A model generated the notes under the pieces. The model searched no databases, was not told the DNA's origin, and was given only the letters and a program-made list of their open reading frames with translations. From JAEZDR01 sp039811185 (GTDB lineage Bacteria > Bacteroidota > Bacteroidia > Chitinophagales > Chitinophagaceae), in NCBI GenBank assembly GCA_039811185.1, contig JBDHYF010000003.1:180082-244081 (forward strand): a stretch of 64,000 nucleotides of DNA. Direction: 5' to 3'. Positions 60,918-64,000 of the stretch are shown piece by piece; positions within the stretch are counted from its first letter, which is position 1; the number at the start of each line of letters is the position of its first letter. Position numbers and translations under genes: made by a program.

Positions 60918-62108
60918 ATGAACAGACAGATTTTAAGACAATATATTGACGAATACAAACTTGACTTTGAACGAGTAAATCAACAAGAAATTTACAAGTG
61001 GAAAGCGGTTAAATGTTTCCAAGACAATTGGAACATAGAAGCGACAAATTTTCTTGAAATGCTTTCTCAATCAATTCGTCTTACTCAAAATTTATTAAAA
61101 TCAGGACAATATTTCCCCTTGCGAATGTTAGAGCATTACGCAACACAAAGACCAGAAGAACTACGACAGTTGTTTAGAAATCTGTATGACGAAGAAAACG
61201 ACATTTATCAAAGAATTGAGGACTTTCAAAACGGGACAGGAGCAATAAACAACAGTTTATTTCCGGGCAAAAATACATACCAAGACCACAGAGCAATTAT
61301 CGTTTACTTGACACTTCGTTATCCTGAACGATACTTTTTCTACAAGTTTGAAATGTTTAAGCAATTTTCTGAACGACTTGAAATAACATATAGACCAATT
61401 CGTGGACATATTGAAAACATAGGACACTTCAATAGTTTGTGTGAAATCGTAAGGTATGAACTTTCCAACGACCAAGAACTCGTACAGCTTCACAAAGACA
61501 GAATAACAGCAGATTGTTACAATGACATAAATCTTAACATTCTAACACAAGATTTTATTTATGCGGTTTCACGACACTTAAACCAACAGACCGCAGTTTC
61601 TGTAACTTCAACATTCCAAACAGCAAGCGAAGTTTCTGCAACTAATCTTTCAACTTCAATAGACCAATTAACTTTTAGAGGTAGGACAGTAAATTTCATT
61701 CAAAACAATATTGACAACAAACGAATTGGCGACTTGGGTGAACTTTGGGCGTTGAAATACGAAATAGAGAAATTAAGACAAGTTGGGCAACACAACTTAA
61801 TTGACAAAATCAAACACACAGCAAAAGACGAAGGAGACGGAACGGGCTACGACATCCAGTCATTTGACAGAAATGGACAAAAAATTTACATTGAAGTTAA
61901 GACGACAAAAGGAGGGAAAAATTCAACTTTTTACATTACAAGAACAGAACTTGAAAGAAGTAAAATTGAAAAAGAAAATTTCTACTTGTATAGACTGTAT
62001 AACTACAACGAGGAGAACGATACCGCAGACATTTTGATAATTAAAGGTGACTTGACAAACTTGTGCGAGTTTCCGACAACTTATAAAATTAACTTAACAA
62101 ATGACTGA
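60918..62108 (+). CDS. DUF3883/PD-(D/E)xK-like protein, cassette 2
   Basis: A 396-residue protein. The N-terminal 240 residues are helical and unrecognised. The C-terminal domain (about 265-385) has GDLGELWALKYE, GTGYDIQSFD and IYIEVKTTKGG; the GYD-IEVKTT spacing is the PD-(D/E)xK nuclease motif as found in DUF3883 proteins, which accompany restriction and McrBC-type defence genes. I infer a nuclease or restriction-related role; no methylase is nearby. It lies between two palindromes, with its stop only 10 bp from the next GCTAAC. AC-rich, foreign base composition. Confidence 0.8.
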   Translation: MNRQILRQYIDEYKLDFERVNQQEIYKWKAVKCFQDNWNIEATNFLEMLSQSIRLTQNLLKSGQYFPLRMLEHYATQRPEELRQLFRNLYDEENDIYQRIEDFQNGTGAINNSLFPGKNTYQDHRAIIVYLTLRYPERYFFYKFEMFKQFSERLEITYRPIRGHIENIGHFNSLCEIVRYELSNDQELVQLHKDRITADCYNDINLNILTQDFIYAVSRHLNQQTAVSVTSTFQTASEVSATNLSTSIDQLTFRGRTVNFIQNNIDNKRIGDLGELWALKYEIEKLRQVGQHNLIDKIKHTAKDEGDGTGYDIQSFDRNGQKIYIEVKTTKGGKNSTFYITRTELERSKIEKENFYLYRLYNYNEENDTADILIIKGDLTNLCEFPTTYKINLTND

Positions 62109-62118
62109 AACGCCTACT

Positions 62119-62248
62119 GCTAACATGCGTTTGGCGCAATGGGGGGTGACGTGCAAAATTGAAAGTTCGTGCTTCTATTCAGCTTTGGTGCAGGTTGACA
62201 GTTTAGTGCTCCGAAACCCGCCACTGCGCCAAGCGCCAAACCGTTAGC
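62119..62248 (+). repeat. attC-like imperfect palindrome 2 (130 bp)
   Basis: GCTAAC (62119-62124) to GTTAGC (62243-62248), the same length as copy 1. Arms GCGTTTGGCGCAATGGGGGG and CCCGCCACTGCGCCAAGCGC pair with few mismatches. The stem sequence differs from copy 1 on both sides, so complementarity is kept while the sequence changes. The right-hand flank ACC before GTTAGC is shared with copy 1. Confidence 0.82.
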
Positions 62249-62295
62249 TGCAACCCTGTGACGACACACAAACCAACAAAGACAGAAAAACATCA

Positions 62296-63291
62296 ATGAA
62301 GTATTTTACTGAACCGAATGGGAAATTTGTAATCAAAGTGCCGACAGAATGGCAATACAAAAACATTGCTGTCGGACACGGTGAGGTTTCACCATTTAGT
62401 TTTGAACTGTATGGAGAATCAGTTGGCGCATTTCAGATAAGCTGTTATTCTGAGCAAGAAAAACCACTTAATAAAAATGTTCCCGCTCAAAAATACGACA
62501 CCAACAAACTCGACTTCATTAAACAACGAATGGACGGAGGTGGTTTTAATATGCACCTTTGGTATGCTGTGGTTGAAGACCATATGTTTATGGCCAAGTA
62601 TATTTATGACACTTCAAAACAAAACGACAAAGAAGTTAAAACTGAGCTCGAAAAAGCCGAAGCAGCTTTGGCGACACTTGAATTAATTAGCCCAGACAAA
62701 AGAAATCTGGCCTTAGAGTTTGACAAGTATGAAAAATTTATGGCTTCTTTAGCTGCTTCGTTTGACCTGAAAAATAAAGCCATTGAAAACAAATCCGTCA
62801 TAGAGTTGATGATAATAATTGCCAATCAAATTGACGCTTATTTGCGTATGGCTATTGTTATGAAAAAGCAGTTACAAGAAAGGACAAACAGAATTGACAT
62901 TGCCCTTTTGTTTCAGGGAGAAACGGACACTCCAATTATGGAGAGAAAAATTTATAAGCAAGCAAAAGACCTTGACATTATTTCCCAAGACACCTTTGAC
63001 AAACTTGACAAGCTATACACAGAGAGGAATAAGGTTGTTCATCGTTACATAATTTCCGACTTTAAGACGGTTTATCTGTATGAAATTGTTTACGAGTATG
63101 AAACCATTTGTGAGACAGTACGACAATCATTAAAAGTTGTTGAAGATTTGCAGTTTAAAGAAGGAATTGGTATTCACGGAAATGGTAGACACCCAGACGA
63201 AGAACCAACTGAAGAGAATATTAATATGCTATATTCTCAAGTAAACGACAAACATTTAATTAAGGACTTATTTCGTGACATAAAACGATAA
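62296..63291 (+). CDS. Possible HEPN-domain protein, cassette 3
   Basis: A 331-residue protein. An N-terminal beta-rich part (about 1-115; NGKFVIKVPTEWQYKNI) of a type I do not recognise is joined to a helical C-terminal half (about 130-290). That half contains ERNKVVHRY, matching the R-N-x3-H signature of HEPN RNases in a helix after LDKLYTERNK. HEPN proteins are common in toxin-antitoxin and phage-defence systems. The assignment rests on one motif and helical context, so it is tentative. Single gene between two palindromes; AC-rich. Confidence 0.65.
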   Translation: MKYFTEPNGKFVIKVPTEWQYKNIAVGHGEVSPFSFELYGESVGAFQISCYSEQEKPLNKNVPAQKYDTNKLDFIKQRMDGGGFNMHLWYAVVEDHMFMAKYIYDTSKQNDKEVKTELEKAEAALATLELISPDKRNLALEFDKYEKFMASLAASFDLKNKAIENKSVIELMIIIANQIDAYLRMAIVMKKQLQERTNRIDIALLFQGETDTPIMERKIYKQAKDLDIISQDTFDKLDKLYTERNKVVHRYIISDFKTVYLYEIVYEYETICETVRQSLKVVEDLQFKEGIGIHGNGRHPDEEPTEENINMLYSQVNDKHLIKDLFRDIKR

Positions 63292-63329
63292 TTGACTATG
63301 ACGGGACAACTAAAGACAGAAGGGCAGCA

Positions 63330-63461
63330 GCTAACAGCGGTTTGGCGTAATGGCGGGTGCAGTGCTTCGTATGACAGTTTTGTGGTAGGTTCGAGTGCAG
63401 TTCTTCGATTGAACATTTGTGCTAAAAATCCGCCACTACGCCAAGCCGCAAAACGTTGTAG
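63330..63461 (+). repeat. attC-like imperfect palindrome 3
   Basis: GCTAAC (63330-63335) to GTTGTAG (63455-63461). Arms GCGGTTTGGCGTAATGGCGG and CCGCCACTACGCCAAGCCGC pair with only two wobble positions. The right end is GTTGTA rather than GTTAGC, so this copy carries a diverged crossover end. The central sequence differs from the other two copies. Confidence 0.78.
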
Positions 63462-64000
63462 GCAATGGTTGGTTTTAACGATAGCTCCGTCGACGGTTTT
63501 TTCGGACGCTAGGACTGGAGGTCGTTATTTACATTCTGGTTATTTTCCTTCCTTCTTAACATCGCTTGACAATTTTCATCGACACCTGTTGCGCTGTGAC
63601 TTGTCCGATCAATCTCCGTTTTCGGACAAGGACTTTTCGCCTTGACATTCGTTGTTTTATTGCCGACGTTTTTGTGGCGTTTGACTTTTACGTGGTGGTC
63701 TTTCGTTCGACGTCGCCCGATAATCTTCAATCGGATTTGCAGCGTTTGTGGCTTGACTGGTAAATGATAGTTCAAGACGATGGTGACGGTTTGTTGGACA
63801 CTCGCGGTTTGGGTAGGCGTTCTTTTGCAGCTGGACTTTTCAGGGCTTGCAGGACAGCAGTTGAGACGGCTTTGGTTCATCGAGGTCAAGAAGTCTTGAG
63901 TTAGTTTTTGCGGTGCTGTTTGTGGGTGGCTTAGTGGACAGTTTTTGCGGAGCAGGGGTTTTGGCAGTCGTTCGGAGGAGGTTTGACTTTGGCGGGTGCA
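63462..64000 (-). other. Region of reversed base skew; open minus frame of doubtful coding value
   Basis: After the last palindrome the plus strand turns from AC-rich to GT-rich. On the minus strand one frame is open from the window edge to a TAG at 63509-63511 (over 160 codons; first ATG at 63880-63878). Its composition is odd (Pro, Thr, Lys, Gln and Asn rich; RRRTKDHHVKVKRHKN) and no domain is seen. Plus-strand frames are short. It may be a minus-oriented gene tail, a non-coding repeat, or a decayed cassette; the window edge prevents a decision. Confidence 0.3.

Noticed and set aside
60759..63461. CRISPR array
   Set aside because: The repeats are 130 bp, differ in stem sequence, and are 1.2-1.4 kb apart with genes between them; no cas genes.
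58702..63461. Prophage or integrative element with this recombinase as its integrase
   Set aside because: No phage, relaxase or excisionase genes, and no tRNA attachment site nearby; the repeating gene-palindrome layout is better explained by cassettes. The right end lies outside the window, so this is not fully excluded.
63292..63645. Plus frame of 117 codons after cassette 3
   Set aside because: It begins at the preceding stop and crosses the whole third palindrome; the repeat, not a protein, explains the sequence.

Overview
The window is a chromosomal segment of a Bacteroidota bacterium, probably Chitinophagaceae-like (family level is inference). Signs of this are the -7 promoter box TAnnTTTG close to many start codons, scarce Shine-Dalgarno sequences, a fused E1 alpha/beta 2-oxoacid dehydrogenase, tandem DUF1573 proteins, BshA, FrnE-like, DUF2851 and YbiT-like ABC-F proteins, and many signal-peptide or lipoprotein products. 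About 58 kb is dense, ordinary core genome. The last 5.5 kb is accessory DNA of different base composition.

Layout. 1-2.5 kb: a two-ligase amidoligase locus (YbdK/GCS2-type ligase plus an ATP-grasp protein) with a divergent esterase. 2.5-16 kb: PAS histidine kinase, M14 carboxypeptidase, Xaa-Pro aminopeptidase, bacillithiol glycosyltransferase BshA, serine hydrolase, trehalase, KefB-like antiporter, second esterase. 16-25.7 kb: universal stress protein, Dps, TlpA-like thioredoxin, outer-membrane barrel, tRNA-Gln, fused E1, DUF1573 pair, accA-dapA, ychF. 25.8-29.1 kb: copper-homeostasis operon (a CxxC-AraC regulator, CopA ATPase, CopZ-like chaperone) ending in a long terminator hairpin. 29-46.8 kb: YceI, DsbA/FrnE, pcm, mtaB, maf, OsmC, RadC, a TrpXYZ-type ABC importer, folC, ABC-F, miaA and a sigma-54 response regulator without a DNA-binding domain. 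46.9-58.5 kb: zinc peptidase, TRIC-like channel, ABC-2 permease/SRPBCC/Crp operon, DPP IV, L,D-transpeptidase, RRM protein, fbp, CAP-domain lipoprotein, ABC ATPase, Nudix.

58.5-64 kb: the most interesting region. A tyrosine recombinase gene is followed by a -7-like promoter box and a single GTTAGC site, then by three same-strand, single-gene units (GNAT acetyltransferase, DUF3883/PD-(D/E)xK-like protein, possible HEPN protein). Each unit ends in a 130-132 bp imperfect palindrome bounded by GCTAAC and GTTAGC (or GTTGTA). The stem sequences differ between copies but remain self-complementary. This is the architecture of an integron (integrase, attI-like site, promoter, cassettes with attC-like sites), but with a recombinase lacking the IntI-specific insertion and with core sites that do not fit the canonical consensus exactly. 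The cargo looks defence-related, which is inference.

A second, separate observation is a structured intergenic repeat of about 102 bp present twice (24504-24605 and 58514-58616), each copy just 3' of a stop codon.
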